A stretch of DNA of 48,125 nucleotides from the NCBI RefSeq assembly GCF_003946885.1, contig NZ_RWKQ01000036.1:1-48125 (forward strand), written 5' to 3'. Made by a program: the position numbers and the translations under genes. Below are positions 26,120 to 34,025 of this stretch, piece by piece (the stretch's first letter is position 1; each line of letters starts with the position of its first letter). Under the pieces are notes generated by a model, which saw nothing but the letters and a program-made list of their open reading frames with translations, had not been told where the DNA came from and did not search any database. The stretch comes from Specibacter cremeus. GTDB lineage: Bacteria; Actinomycetota; Actinomycetes; Actinomycetales; Micrococcaceae.

Positions 26120-27021
26120 TGGCAACCACCCAGGAACTGCACGAGGTGGGAAGAATGCCCGGAGAAACCGCCACGGACCGCGCTGAACGGGTCGGCAGTG
26201 CCGCCTACCGTATCAGGCACCACGCCCTGACCATGGGCGAGGTCCAGGGCCAGGGCTACGTTGGCCAGGCCCTCGGAGCGGCCGACATGCTGGCCGCCGT
26301 GTACACGGACCAGCTCCGCTTCCGCGCCGACCAGCCCGACTGGGAGGGCCGGGACCGGTTCCTGCTCTCCACCGGCCACTACGCCATCGGGCACTACGCC
26401 GCCCTGGCCGAAGCCGGCCTCATTGCCGTTGAGGAACTTGACACCTACGGCTCGGATGATTCCCGGCTGCCGATGTCCGGGATGTCCACCTACACCCCGG
26501 GCATGGAAATCTCCGGCGGCTCCCTCGGCCATGGCCTGGCCATCGCCGTCGGCATGGCCCTGGGCCTGCGGCACCGGGGGTCCGAGGCGAGGATCTACAA
26601 CTTCCTCTCCGACGGCGAACTGGACGAAGGCTCCACGTGGGAGGCCGCCATGGGCGCCCACCACCACCGGCTGGGCAACCTCACCGCCATGGTGGACATC
26701 AACGCCCTGCAGGCGGACGGCAAGACGGACACGGTGCTCCGCACCGAACCCGTGGCTGACAAGTGGGAGGCCTTCGGCTGGTACACCCAGCGGGTGGACG
26801 GGAACGACGTCGGTGCGCTGCTGGCGGCGTTCGACAACGCAGCCGCCCAGGCGGCCGCCGTCGGACGTCCCTCCGTGATCCTGTGCGACACGAAGGTGGG
26901 CCGCGGCGTGCCGCTGCTCGAGAACCGCGAAAAGGCGCACTTCATGCGCATCGAGGACCACGAATGGCGGCTCTGCCGCCAGCAACTGAGCGCCGGATAC
27001 GAAGGAAAGGCCGCCCGATGA
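26119..27021 (+). CDS. Transketolase, N-terminal (TPP-binding) subunit
   Basis: 300 residues. STGHYAIGHYAALAEAGLI, ISGGSLGHGLAIAVGMALGLR and the thiamine diphosphate motif SDGELDEGSTWEAAMGAHHHRLGNLTAMVDIN (GDG changed to SDG, final N kept) define the first half of a transketolase. The second half is encoded by the next gene with a four-base overlap. Split transketolases act as a heterodimer pair. In this locus it would move D-erythrose 4-phosphate from tetritol breakdown into the pentose phosphate pathway. Confidence 0.93.
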   Translation: MATTQELHEVGRMPGETATDRAERVGSAAYRIRHHALTMGEVQGQGYVGQALGAADMLAAVYTDQLRFRADQPDWEGRDRFLLSTGHYAIGHYAALAEAGLIAVEELDTYGSDDSRLPMSGMSTYTPGMEISGGSLGHGLAIAVGMALGLRHRGSEARIYNFLSDGELDEGSTWEAAMGAHHHRLGNLTAMVDINALQADGKTDTVLRTEPVADKWEAFGWYTQRVDGNDVGALLAAFDNAAAQAAAVGRPSVILCDTKVGRGVPLLENREKAHFMRIEDHEWRLCRQQLSAGYEGKAAR

Positions 27022-28010
27022 GCGCCGCCGCCGCACCCAGGCTGAAAACGTCGGCCATGATCGCGTCCTTCGCCGAGCCGGGCCAGAAAACCGCGGCCGC
27101 CCCGTTCGGACACGCCCTGGTGAAGGCCGCGCGGGAGAACGACAGGATCGTGGGCCTGACCGCGGACCTGGGCAAGTACACGGACATGCACATCTTCGCG
27201 CAGGCGTTCCCGGAGCGGTTCTTCCAGATGGGCATGGCCGAGCAGCTGCTCGTCGGCGCCGCCGCGGGTTTGGCGCAGACCGGCCTGGTGCCGTTCGCGT
27301 CCACCTACTCCGTGTTCGCCGCGCGGCGCGCGTACGACTTCCTCTGCCTGGACAGCGCCGAGCCCAACCTCAACGTGAACATCGTCGGCGGCCTACCCGG
27401 CCTGACCACGGGCTACGGGCCCAGCCACCAGGCAACCGAGGACATGGCGATCTTCCGCGGCATGCCCAACCTGACGATCGTGGACCCGTGCGATTCAGTG
27501 GACATCGAGCAGGCGGTCCCCCAGCTCGCGGCCAGCGACGGCCCCACCTACCTGCGGCTGCTGCGCGGCAATGTCCCCACGGTGCTGGACGAGTACGGCT
27601 ACACGTTCGAGCTGGGCAAGGCGAAGGTGCTGCGCGGCGGCAACGACGTCGTGTTCGTCTCCAGCGGGCTGATGACCATGCGGGCGCTGCAGGCCGCCAG
27701 GGCGCTGGCCGCCCACAACGTGGACGTCGCCGTCGTCCACGCCCCCACCATCAAACCGTTCGACACCGCGACGGTCTTGGCCGAACTGAACACCGACCGC
27801 CTCGCGGTCACACTGGAGAACCACAGCGTGGTGGGCGGCCTGTTCGAAACCGTCGCCTCGGCGGTGGTCACCGCCGGCCTGGGCAAGAGGGTTGTGTCCG
27901 TGGCACTGCCGGACGAATTCCTCGACGCCGGCGCCCTGCCCACCCTGCACGATCGGTACGGCCTGTCCGTGCAGCGGATCGTCGCGAAGGTTCTCGCGGA
28001 ACTGGGCTGA
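27018..28010 (+). CDS. Transketolase, C-terminal subunit
   Basis: 330 residues. The pyrimidine-binding domain has FFQMGMAEQLLVGAAAGLAQTGLVPFASTYSVFAARRAYD with the catalytic Glu, followed by GPSHQATEDMAIFRGMPNLTIVDPCDSVDIEQAV and a C-terminal regulatory-type domain (GNDVVFVSSGLMTMRALQAARAL; TLENHSVVGGLFETVA). It pairs with the preceding subunit; ATGA overlap shows coupling. Cytosolic. Confidence 0.93.
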   Translation: MSAAAAPRLKTSAMIASFAEPGQKTAAAPFGHALVKAARENDRIVGLTADLGKYTDMHIFAQAFPERFFQMGMAEQLLVGAAAGLAQTGLVPFASTYSVFAARRAYDFLCLDSAEPNLNVNIVGGLPGLTTGYGPSHQATEDMAIFRGMPNLTIVDPCDSVDIEQAVPQLAASDGPTYLRLLRGNVPTVLDEYGYTFELGKAKVLRGGNDVVFVSSGLMTMRALQAARALAAHNVDVAVVHAPTIKPFDTATVLAELNTDRLAVTLENHSVVGGLFETVASAVVTAGLGKRVVSVALPDEFLDAGALPTLHDRYGLSVQRIVAKVLAELG

Positions 28011-28089
28011 GCCGGATCTGCACGGCGGAGGCGCGGAGCCGGTTCAAGCCGGTTCCGCGCTTCTGCCGTAACATCAACAGTTAACACGC

Positions 28090-28105
28090 CGACTGTAAAC
28101 AGTCG
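28090..28105. promoter_or_regulatory. GntR/FCD operator before its own gene
   Basis: CGACTGT-AA-ACAGTCG is a perfect 16-base dyad. A half-site CAACAGTTAAC lies at 28075-28085. Position 25-40 bases before the regulator ATG suggests autoregulation. Confidence 0.75.
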
Positions 28106-28130
28106 ACCACTGACATTGAGGACGAAAACG

Positions 28131-28790
28131 ATGGCCGGAACAACGGCACCGCTGCTTGGACTTGAGAAGAAAAGCCTTCGCGAGCAGGCGCTGTCGGCGC
28201 TGCGCACCGCCATCACGAGCGGGGAGCTGGAGCAGGGCAGGCACCTGGTGGAAACCGAGCTGTCCGACATGCTGCAGATCAGCCGGGGAACCCTGCGGGA
28301 GGCACTGCGCCAACTGGAACAGGAGGGCCTCCTGTCCGCGGGGCCGCGCGGCCGCCTCTCCGTCCGGCACCTGGATGCCAAGGAAATCCGGGACATCTAC
28401 TCCGTGCGCGCAGCACTGGAATCGCTGGCCGCCCGGACGTTGTGCGAACTGCCGGACCGCCAGCACGTCATAACCTCCCTGCGGGCCGCCATCGACGCCA
28501 TGACAGCGGCAACCCGGGGCAGCCTCGAAGAGCGGATCGAATCGGACCTCGAGTTCCACCGCACCATGTGCCGCCTCACCGGCAACGAAACCCTGCTCCA
28601 CTCCTGGGAATCCCTGGAGGGATCCATCCGGATGTCCATCATGTTCGCCGGGCTGGAAAAGGGCGTCAAAAACATGAGCGTGGACCGGCACCACGACATC
28701 GTTGCCGCCATCGAAACCGGCGATGCCTCCCTGGCCCGCAAGACCATCCGCGAGCACATGGACACGGCCGCCGAGAATCTCGTCGCCTAG
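28131..28790 (+). CDS. GntR-family regulator with FCD effector domain
   Basis: 219 residues. The N-terminal winged helix has LREQALSALRTAITSGELEQGRHLVETELSDMLQISRGTLREALRQLEQEGLL. The C-terminal FCD domain is helical (IYSVRAALESLAARTL...LEFHRTMCRLTGNETLLHSW...HHDIVAAIETGD...IREHM), with Asp and three His positions that bind a metal and a carboxylate or sugar-acid ligand. GAGGAC precedes the ATG. It likely represses the tetritol genes until the inducer appears. Confidence 0.93.
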   Translation: MAGTTAPLLGLEKKSLREQALSALRTAITSGELEQGRHLVETELSDMLQISRGTLREALRQLEQEGLLSAGPRGRLSVRHLDAKEIRDIYSVRAALESLAARTLCELPDRQHVITSLRAAIDAMTAATRGSLEERIESDLEFHRTMCRLTGNETLLHSWESLEGSIRMSIMFAGLEKGVKNMSVDRHHDIVAAIETGDASLARKTIREHMDTAAENLVA

Positions 28791-28798
28791 CGTTCCTC

Positions 28799-28874
28799 AA
28801 AGGAGGTAGACAAAATGGCGACGCAGGGTGCGGGGCGGGCCGTCCCCAGACCCAGGGTCTGGGGCGGGTGTTGA
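28799..28874 (+). pseudogene. Orphan gene start: strong ribosome binding site and a 19-codon stub
   Basis: AAGGAGG at 28799-28805 is followed at a suitable distance by ATG 28815, nine bases after the regulator stop. The frame reads MATQGAGRAVPRPRVWGGC and ends. A gene of the tetritol operon probably continued here and has been cut off. A perfect palindrome (CCCCAGACCC-A-GGGTCTGGGG, 28844-28864) lies in the stub and could now act as a terminator. Everything to the right is remnants and mobile DNA. Confidence 0.55.
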
Positions 28875-28900
28875 GCCAGGCGGCGACCAGGGCCGGTCCG

Positions 28901-29305
28901 TCATTCGGTCACTGTGTCGGCATGCCGGTGGGCTACCTTCCATGCGCCGCCTTCGCGGCGATACACCTGGGTGGCCCGCAGGGTGAAACGGCGCGGCTGG
29001 CCGTTGACGGAGGCGGAGATGTGCTCCAGGCCGGCGGTATAGGCCATGTCATCCACCACGTCATACGCCTGCAATTCGAACGCGTACGACGTGCAGTCGG
29101 AGAACGTCCGCTCGAGGTATGTGAAGGCCTCGTCCACCTCCTGCAGCCCATAGGCGTTGCGCCACGCACCCAGGATGCTCACGGGCTCGTTGCGGGACCA
29201 GAGCGCCCGGCGCGGGGCCAGGTCGCCGTTGTGAAGGGCCAGTTCCGCTTGGTACAGCGCGGATTGGACCCAGGCTAAAAAGTCGTCGCGGTCGGTCATG
29301 CCCAT
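28901..29305 (-). CDS. SnoaL-like (NTF2-fold) protein
   Basis: 134 residues; the ATG at 29305 has AGGAG eight bases upstream. The pattern LAWVQSALYQAELALHNGDLAPRRALWSRNEPVSILGAW...RFTLRATQVYRREGGAWKVAHRHAD is that of the SnoaL/DUF4440 group: a helix pair followed by a curved sheet and the RR-x-W-KVAHRH end. Members range from steroid isomerases to proteins of unknown role. No substrate can be given. It is isolated between the tetritol locus and the mobile region. Confidence 0.82.
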   Translation of the reverse strand: MGMTDRDDFLAWVQSALYQAELALHNGDLAPRRALWSRNEPVSILGAWRNAYGLQEVDEAFTYLERTFSDCTSYAFELQAYDVVDDMAYTAGLEHISASVNGQPRRFTLRATQVYRREGGAWKVAHRHADTVTE

Positions 29306-29465
29306 CAGTATGCTCCTGGGCCAGTGGGTTGCACAGGCGTGCCAGCAGAGTCTGTTCGCAGCATGGACGAAATGTCCGGATTTGCCGCGGACAGCAAAGT
29401 TCGATGCATCGGTGCGTCCGGGTTTCAAGGAACCGGGACGGGGCTGTCTGGGCCAGGTCCGCTCG

Positions 29466-29660
29466 TCAGTGCAGGAGGATCCCTGCGGCGATGACGATGT
29501 AGGGTTCGTTGATTTTGAAGCGCCAGAGCAGCCCGAGGGATACCAGGGCGATGGCTGCGGTGGTCCAGTCGGTGACGGCTTCGCGGGTCAGGACGACGAC
29601 AGCGCCGGAGAGGGCGCCGGCGGCCGCGGCGGTGGCGCCGGCCACGAAGGCCTTGACCTG
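29466..29660 (-). pseudogene. chrA chromate transporter, 3' remnant
   Basis: The frame reads QVKAFVAGATAAAAGALSGAVVVLTREAVTDWTTAAIALVSLGLLWRFKINEPYIVIAAGILLH and a stop. This is the last two helices of ChrA (CHR family). Everything upstream of the glutamine is missing and replaced by AT-richer DNA with the 9-8-9 dyad. Non-functional. Confidence 0.75.
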
Positions 29661-29682
29661 TTTGTTTGTGACCCGTCAGCAA

Positions 29683-29708
29683 TTCTCGAAAACGAAGGAT
29701 TTCGAGAA
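29683..29708. repeat. 9-8-9 dyad, copy A (possible recombination site)
   Basis: TTCTCGAAA and TTTCGAGAA form perfect 9-bp arms around ACGAAGGA. A related copy is at 31975. It stands exactly beyond the broken end of chrA. The geometry is like a tyrosine-recombinase core site or a resolvase subsite. Confidence 0.6.
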
Positions 29709-29756
29709 CGCCGCGAAACGAGAATCGCCCCGCTCCACCCCTGGTGCAGCCGTGCC

Positions 29757-29830
29757 TGTCATTCTTCGAAGTCGTCTGCACTGGCACCCGCGGAAGTACG
29801 GGGGTTGTGCAGATGACTTCGAAAATGACA
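29757..29830. mobile_element. Tn402/Tn5053-like transposon end with internal inverted repeat
   Basis: A 25-base repeat at 29757-29781 begins TGTCATTCTTCGAAG and ends TCTGCAC; I count about 20 of 25 positions in common with the IRt end of Tn402/class 1 integrons as I remember it. After a 25-base gap the reversed copy GTGCAG...AAATGACA lies at 29807-29830, matching the internal reversed repeat seen near IRt. The outer end (TGTC) faces left, so the element extends to the right. No tniA, tniB or tniQ gene is present. Confidence 0.6.
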
Positions 29831-30295
29831 TACAGGGTCGGTTTTCTGCGACAGGGTGCCGTATTGCCGCGGCGAACGGCTCGACCAGAGCTGAATGTCG
29901 GCTTCTTGAACGCCCTCAAAGATCGCAGAGTGTGTAGTTAGTGCTCCGGGTTGGTGATATCCCCGTTGATGGGCATGGGCCAGCACCCAGGCCGCCTGTC
30001 TGTCCGTAAAGCCGTTACTCTTCAAATAGGCCGTAACTTGATCGTCCTGCCAGGAGCTGGGGTAACTACTGTCTGCCGCTTTGGCGGCAGGAGGCGCTGC
30101 CGCAACGACAGATGATAGCGGAGGGATCGTCGCCCTGTACGCTGCGTAGCCCTTTTGTTCTAGGCCCTTTCGTGCACCCGCTGTGAGCTTCCCTGGCTCC
30201 AAATCTGCAAGATCCTGCTGGACCTGGTGGATGACTCGCATCGCCTCCGTATAACGGTAACTCGCGAGGTCGAGATCCGTGATGGCTTGGTCCAT
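29759..30295 (-). pseudogene. Hypothetical protein truncated by the transposon end
   Basis: An open frame of 178 codons from ATG 30295 (GGAGA upstream). The first 110 residues look like a real protein with helical N-terminus (MDQAITDLDLASYRYTEAM), an Ala/Pro linker and a helix-turn-like DDQVTAYLKSNGFTDRQAAWVLAHAHQRG. The last residues are translated from the transposon repeat (HFRSHLHN and DDFEE), and the stop lies inside it, so the native C-terminus is lost. The gene has lower GC than its neighbours. Family not recognised. Confidence 0.5.
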
Positions 30296-30430
30296 TTTAC
30301 TAGTCTCCAAACGAGTTGCCCGAAAACGTCAGGCGGCGAGCACCGCCCAGCTGCTCGGCGACATCGAGGGCCATCACGGACCGGTACAGCCCTAACATTG
30401 ACCGGCCACGGGCCCCCTGGTTGGCGGACA

Positions 30431-31627
30431 TCAACCGAGGATGGCAGGCTTCGGGGGTTTTGGTGGGTTTTTGTTCACTGTTCCGTCGGTGGGGGCAGGG
30501 ACTGTGGAGCCGTCGAGGGTGGCCAGGGCAGGCATCGCTTGTCCGGCGGGTCCATTCCAGGGGTCGGGCGGGACCGGGACCGGTGCGGGATCCGGGGATG
30601 CCGGCTGGGTGATCATGGTGCCCGGGGCGGGCGGTTCCGGCCGTGCCAGCGTCGGGTCGACGTGTGCCGCCAGGGAGGGTGCGGCATCGACGCGGGCGAC
30701 GCCCATGGCGGGGAGCCCGAGGAGGTCAATGATGGTCTTGGGGATCGATGCGTGGGAGTGCCATTGGGGGTCGATGCTCTGCTTGACTTTGCCGCCGAAC
30801 ATAATCAGCGGGATTCGGGATCCGCCGATGGCGGCGAAGCCGCTCGGGTGAAGGGCATCCGGCACGGTCTCAATGCCCGGGGTGGGAACGGAGTCGGTGT
30901 AACCACCCCAGTCGTCCCAGGTGAGGATGAAAGTGGTGTCTGCCCAGCCGCCGCCGTCGATGACCGCCTGAACCCTGTCCCACACCAGGTTTTGTCCCTT
31001 GGTCACGTAGTCGGGCGTACTCACGTGCGGTGGGTGTTCGTCGTAGCCTGCGGGGCTCCAGACATAGCAGATCTGCGGGAGGGTGCCGGCCTTGGCCATG
31101 GGGATGAAGTCCTTGGGCGGGAAAACCTGCGAGGAGCCCGGTGCGGTGCCCAGGCTCTTGTAGAACTTGGTCGGATACCCGGACCCATCCGGAAACGCGG
31201 CCCAAGGGACGCCGCCGGCCTCGGCAGCGGTGAAGATGGACGGCAGGTCCCAGACCGGATGGGGGCCGACGAACGGCGGATTTTTCAGGGTCGGCATCTG
31301 GCCGCCGATGGCGAGCATATGTCCCGGGGTGGAGTTTGATCCCGAGCCAAAGTGGTGGTCGCAAAAGGTGAACTGCTTGGCCAGCCAACTGTAGAAGGGG
31401 ATGACGGTGTCATTGTTGACCTGGGCGTCCAGGGCCGGGTAGTCGCCCATGGCATAGTGCACCCACGCGTTGCGGTCATGGGGCTGGTCAAAGTTGGGTG
31501 GCGCGTCCAGCAGGCTGCCGTGGTTGGCGACGGCGGCACCCCAGGCAGCCATGGTAGGGAAGTAGAAGTCGGTGGTCTTGTTCTCCTGGATGAATACAAC
31601 CACGCGGTGTCCTGGGATCGCAGCCAT
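30431..31627 (-). CDS. Phosphoesterase family protein (phospholipase C/acid phosphatase-like)
   Basis: 398 residues, ATG with GGAGG seven bases upstream. VVVFIQENKTTDFYFPTMAAWGA is the metal/nucleophile start of the PF04185-type phosphoesterase fold, followed by GSNSTPGHMLAIGG, TWDDWGGYTDSVPTPG and SRIPLIMFGGKVKQSIDPQWHSHASIPKTIIDLLGLP, with Asp and His positions for two metals. The C-terminal 70 residues are Pro/Ala-rich. Family members hydrolyse phosphate esters, often outside the cell, but no signal peptide is visible here. Substrate unknown. Confidence 0.85.
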   Translation of the reverse strand: MAAIPGHRVVVFIQENKTTDFYFPTMAAWGAAVANHGSLLDAPPNFDQPHDRNAWVHYAMGDYPALDAQVNNDTVIPFYSWLAKQFTFCDHHFGSGSNSTPGHMLAIGGQMPTLKNPPFVGPHPVWDLPSIFTAAEAGGVPWAAFPDGSGYPTKFYKSLGTAPGSSQVFPPKDFIPMAKAGTLPQICYVWSPAGYDEHPPHVSTPDYVTKGQNLVWDRVQAVIDGGGWADTTFILTWDDWGGYTDSVPTPGIETVPDALHPSGFAAIGGSRIPLIMFGGKVKQSIDPQWHSHASIPKTIIDLLGLPAMGVARVDAAPSLAAHVDPTLARPEPPAPGTMITQPASPDPAPVPVPPDPWNGPAGQAMPALATLDGSTVPAPTDGTVNKNPPKPPKPAILG

Positions 31628-32162
31628 GTCATGTCCTCCGCCTGTGGCCCCGGTCCTCTACCGGGTGCCGTTCCCCCATCGAAACACACCCGCCATCCAC
31701 TTACCAGAGCCAGCCCTATGGCTTGCTTCCTTGGCCCGATGGTTATGGTCGGAGTAAGAGTTGCTCGAGCAATAGTCATGGCCTGGTGACCGCCAAGAAG
31801 CGTGCCGTCGGGTTCCGGGACGCTTACGCGAATCGGGAGCTGGTCAGGCGCTGGAATGGGGCACTGGCACAAAAGTGAGTCCGGAAAAGCGCTCCCGAAA
31901 CGGGACGAGCTGCCTGTCCGGTCAATGCACATGGATGACGAGACTCAGACCTCAGGGATTCTCAATTCAAGTCATTCTCGAAATCATTCGTTATCGAGAG
32001 CCAAGTAGCGGATCCCAAAGTAGGTGCACTCCTGACCTGTGAGTCGCAGAGTTATCTGGCTCATTTGTTGTAGTGCTATTTGGCCTGATCGTTCTCCGCT
32101 GCCCGTTTTCAAAACCCTGCTGCTCAGCCTCACTGCCGGGTTCCGCCGTCGTCATTGGAGCA
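31628..32162. other. 535-base stretch with no gene, holding dyad copy B
   Basis: No convincing coding frame on either strand. Base composition falls to the right. The only structure seen is the dyad at 31975-32000. Probably remnant DNA from insertions. Confidence 0.5.
31975..32000. repeat. 9-8-9 dyad, copy B
   Basis: TTCTCGAAA, spacer TCATTCGT, then TATCGAGAG. The left arm equals that of copy A; the right arm matches in 7 of 9 bases. Same spacing as copy A 2.3 kb away. Confidence 0.5.
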
Positions 32163-32345
32163 TCATTCCACGCGGTGTCCGTGATCAGCCAGCCCGGTGG
32201 CGGACTTGACGGCTACGCCGTCGAGTGTGGGGAGCGCGGGGACCAGCCGGTGTTCGGCATCGTGGATGGTTTCTTCCACCTTTGACAGAGCCGTGTCGGC
32301 GACAACGATGGGTGCCGCGCCTTGCAGCCCGTGGCCCACCCCGCA
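32163..32345 (-). pseudogene. CDF metal exporter, 3' remnant
   Basis: The frame reads GHGLQGAAPIVVADTALSKVEETIHDAEHRLVPALPTLDGVAVKSATGLADHGHRVE. This is the cytoplasmic C-terminal metal domain of a cation diffusion facilitator, including the HDAEHRL helix. All membrane helices are missing upstream, replaced by the region before the MerR gene. Unrelated in sequence to the intact CDF at 15781, so not a duplicate of it. Confidence 0.6.
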
Positions 32346-32428
32346 CAGTTGCGGCCTGCTCACCGCAACACACGGGCAGCGAGCCTACGATGAATTGTGA
32401 AGGTCTTATGTTTCAGGGAGGGGTGTGG

Positions 32429-32887
32429 ATGACCGTCATGACGATCGGGGCCTTGGCACGACATACCGGGGTGCCGGTCAAGGCTTTGCGCAAGTATGAG
32501 GAACTGGGCCTGATCTACACGGTGGGGCGTAGCCCGGGGAACTACCGCTTGTTCGACGATGAGGCATTGTGGTGCGTCGGGGTGGTGGGAGCCCTGCGGG
32601 ACGTGGGGCTGACGCTCTCAGAGATCCAAGACCTTGCCCAGATGTATTTGCAGCGCCTTGATGAGCCTGCCGGTCTCCGGCTGGCAGGCCTGCTCGATGC
32701 GGTGCGAGCCCGGACCCAGGAGCGGATCATGGAGCTGGAAAGTCTGCTCGCCCGAATTGACGGCTTTGACGCACTCCATGCTGACGAGCTGGCCGGTCGC
32801 GCGGACCCGCATGTGCACGACCCGCATTTCGCGCACAAGGGGATTGACTCTCCCCCGGGGGCAGGTCCTAGCCTGATCTTGAGGTGA
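32429..32887 (+). CDS. MerR-family transcriptional regulator
   Basis: 152 residues; ATG 32429 with GGGAGG seven bases upstream. The DNA-binding domain reads MTIGALARHTGVPVKALRKYEELGLIYTVGRSPGNYRLFDDEALWCVGVVGALRDVGLTLSEIQDL, followed by a coiled-coil helix (ERIMELESLLARID) and a His-rich end (HADELAGRADPHVHDPHFAH) that may bind metal. It lacks the classic MerR cysteines. It is translationally coupled (TGATG) to the next membrane protein gene. Confidence 0.9.
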   Translation: MTVMTIGALARHTGVPVKALRKYEELGLIYTVGRSPGNYRLFDDEALWCVGVVGALRDVGLTLSEIQDLAQMYLQRLDEPAGLRLAGLLDAVRARTQERIMELESLLARIDGFDALHADELAGRADPHVHDPHFAHKGIDSPPGAGPSLILR

Positions 32888-33339
32888 TGGCAGTGTTCAA
32901 CGCAGGGGAAGTGCCGCCGACTACGGTGAGGCGGTTCGGCGGTCATGGCGTGTTGCGCCGCTGGGGCATATCGTGTGTCCTCTATTTTGCCGCGGTGGCG
33001 GCGCTGCTGGCTATTGCGCCGCACCTGCCGGCACGCTTGGATTTGGCCATGGTGGGACTTGCGTCGCTTGTGGCGGGGACTTGGTGCGGGCGTAATTTTT
33101 GGCGGTGCCACAGGGCTCATTGCGTGATTACAGCCGTCGGGTGGCTGGGGATCGCGGCCCTTGCCGGCATCGGGGCCGAGCTTGGCCACAGCCTGATCGG
33201 CGGCTATGAGGAGCCGGTGTTCATGGCCGTCCTCGGCGCCGGGTTTGCCTTTGAATACCTCTGGTATCTGGTGCATGGGACCAGTACGATCTCACGATCG
33301 AGACCGCACGGCGTAGGGATTTCCGCTGTGCCGACGTAG
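32887..33339 (+). CDS. Membrane protein coupled to the MerR-family gene
   Basis: 150 residues with four hydrophobic segments (about 24-45, 48-65, 78-98 and 105-130). Cysteines occur in TWCGRNFWRCHRAHC, a possible soft-metal site between helices 2 and 3. No family recognised. The MerR partner, nearby thioredoxin-like pseudogene and metal transporter remnants suggest a metal-related role, but this is inference. Confidence 0.7.
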   Translation: MAVFNAGEVPPTTVRRFGGHGVLRRWGISCVLYFAAVAALLAIAPHLPARLDLAMVGLASLVAGTWCGRNFWRCHRAHCVITAVGWLGIAALAGIGAELGHSLIGGYEEPVFMAVLGAGFAFEYLWYLVHGTSTISRSRPHGVGISAVPT

Positions 33340-33477
33340 AGAAGGTTTGAGGATCTTTGACGGATTCTGTCCGGGCCCCGACGGGGACATCCAGGCCAGG
33401 AGCCAAGCCCTGGTTATTGAACTCAGCGGTTCGCGCGCCTGAGGGCCGCTGTCTTCGGCCCGGGGGACAATAGGGTC

Positions 33478-33803
33478 ATGGATTTCGAATTGCGCACCAT
33501 TGCTGACTGCCCCCATGCAACCTCCGCCGCCGAGCTGTTTGCCCGGGCCCGGATCTGGAAGGCGCCGACCCGGCAGCACTAACGGTCCGTAAAATCACCA
33601 CCGACGCCGACGCGTTCGTCCTGGACTTCCACGGCTTGCCCACCTTCACCCTTGACGGGGCGGACATGTTCCCTACGGATACCGACCCAGCCGTGACGTG
33701 CCGCGTCTACCCGACACCGAAGGGCCTGTCCGGGCTGCCGAGTCTGGAATCCCTGCGCGAGGTAGTTCGCGCGGCGCTGGCCCGCACCGGTCCCACGGGC
33801 TGA
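33478..33803 (+). pseudogene. Thioredoxin-like protein gene with frameshift
   Basis: The first frame reads MDFELRTIADCPHATSAAELFARA and then fails. The next frame continues DLEGADPAALTVRKITTDADAFVLDFHGLPTFTLDGADMFP...CRVYPTPKGLSGLPSLESLREVVRAAL to a stop. Adding one base near 33551 (CCCGG to CCCTGG) restores ARALDLEG. The protein is of the thioredoxin-like type often found beside actinobacterial mercury resistance genes. Inactive as it stands. Confidence 0.65.
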
Positions 33804-34025
33804 ACCGGCAGGAAGGCGCCCGATGGATATGCCGCGGGAGGAGATCATCTCTTCGAAGCACGGCGGGCCTAGTTGAACGCGGTTCGCCTTGATGACTGAG
33901 CGCTGACAGGCAAGCGATCTTTCTGCGCTGCTGGAGATCCTGGGCCTGATTCGGATTCCGTGGCACGCGCGATGGGGTTCCACGGTTTATCGCGACCCTC
34001 GACCGTCCACGGCAGCCGTTGGGCC
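33804..34025. other. Stretch without recognisable gene
   Basis: 222 bases between the thioredoxin-like pseudogene and the transposon ends. Short frames on the minus strand (for example around GKP WNPIARATESESG) match no family I know. Nothing supported. Confidence 0.4.

Noticed and set aside
31640-31930. Small frames right of the phosphoesterase
   Set aside because: No ribosome binding site, no recognisable domain and mixed composition.
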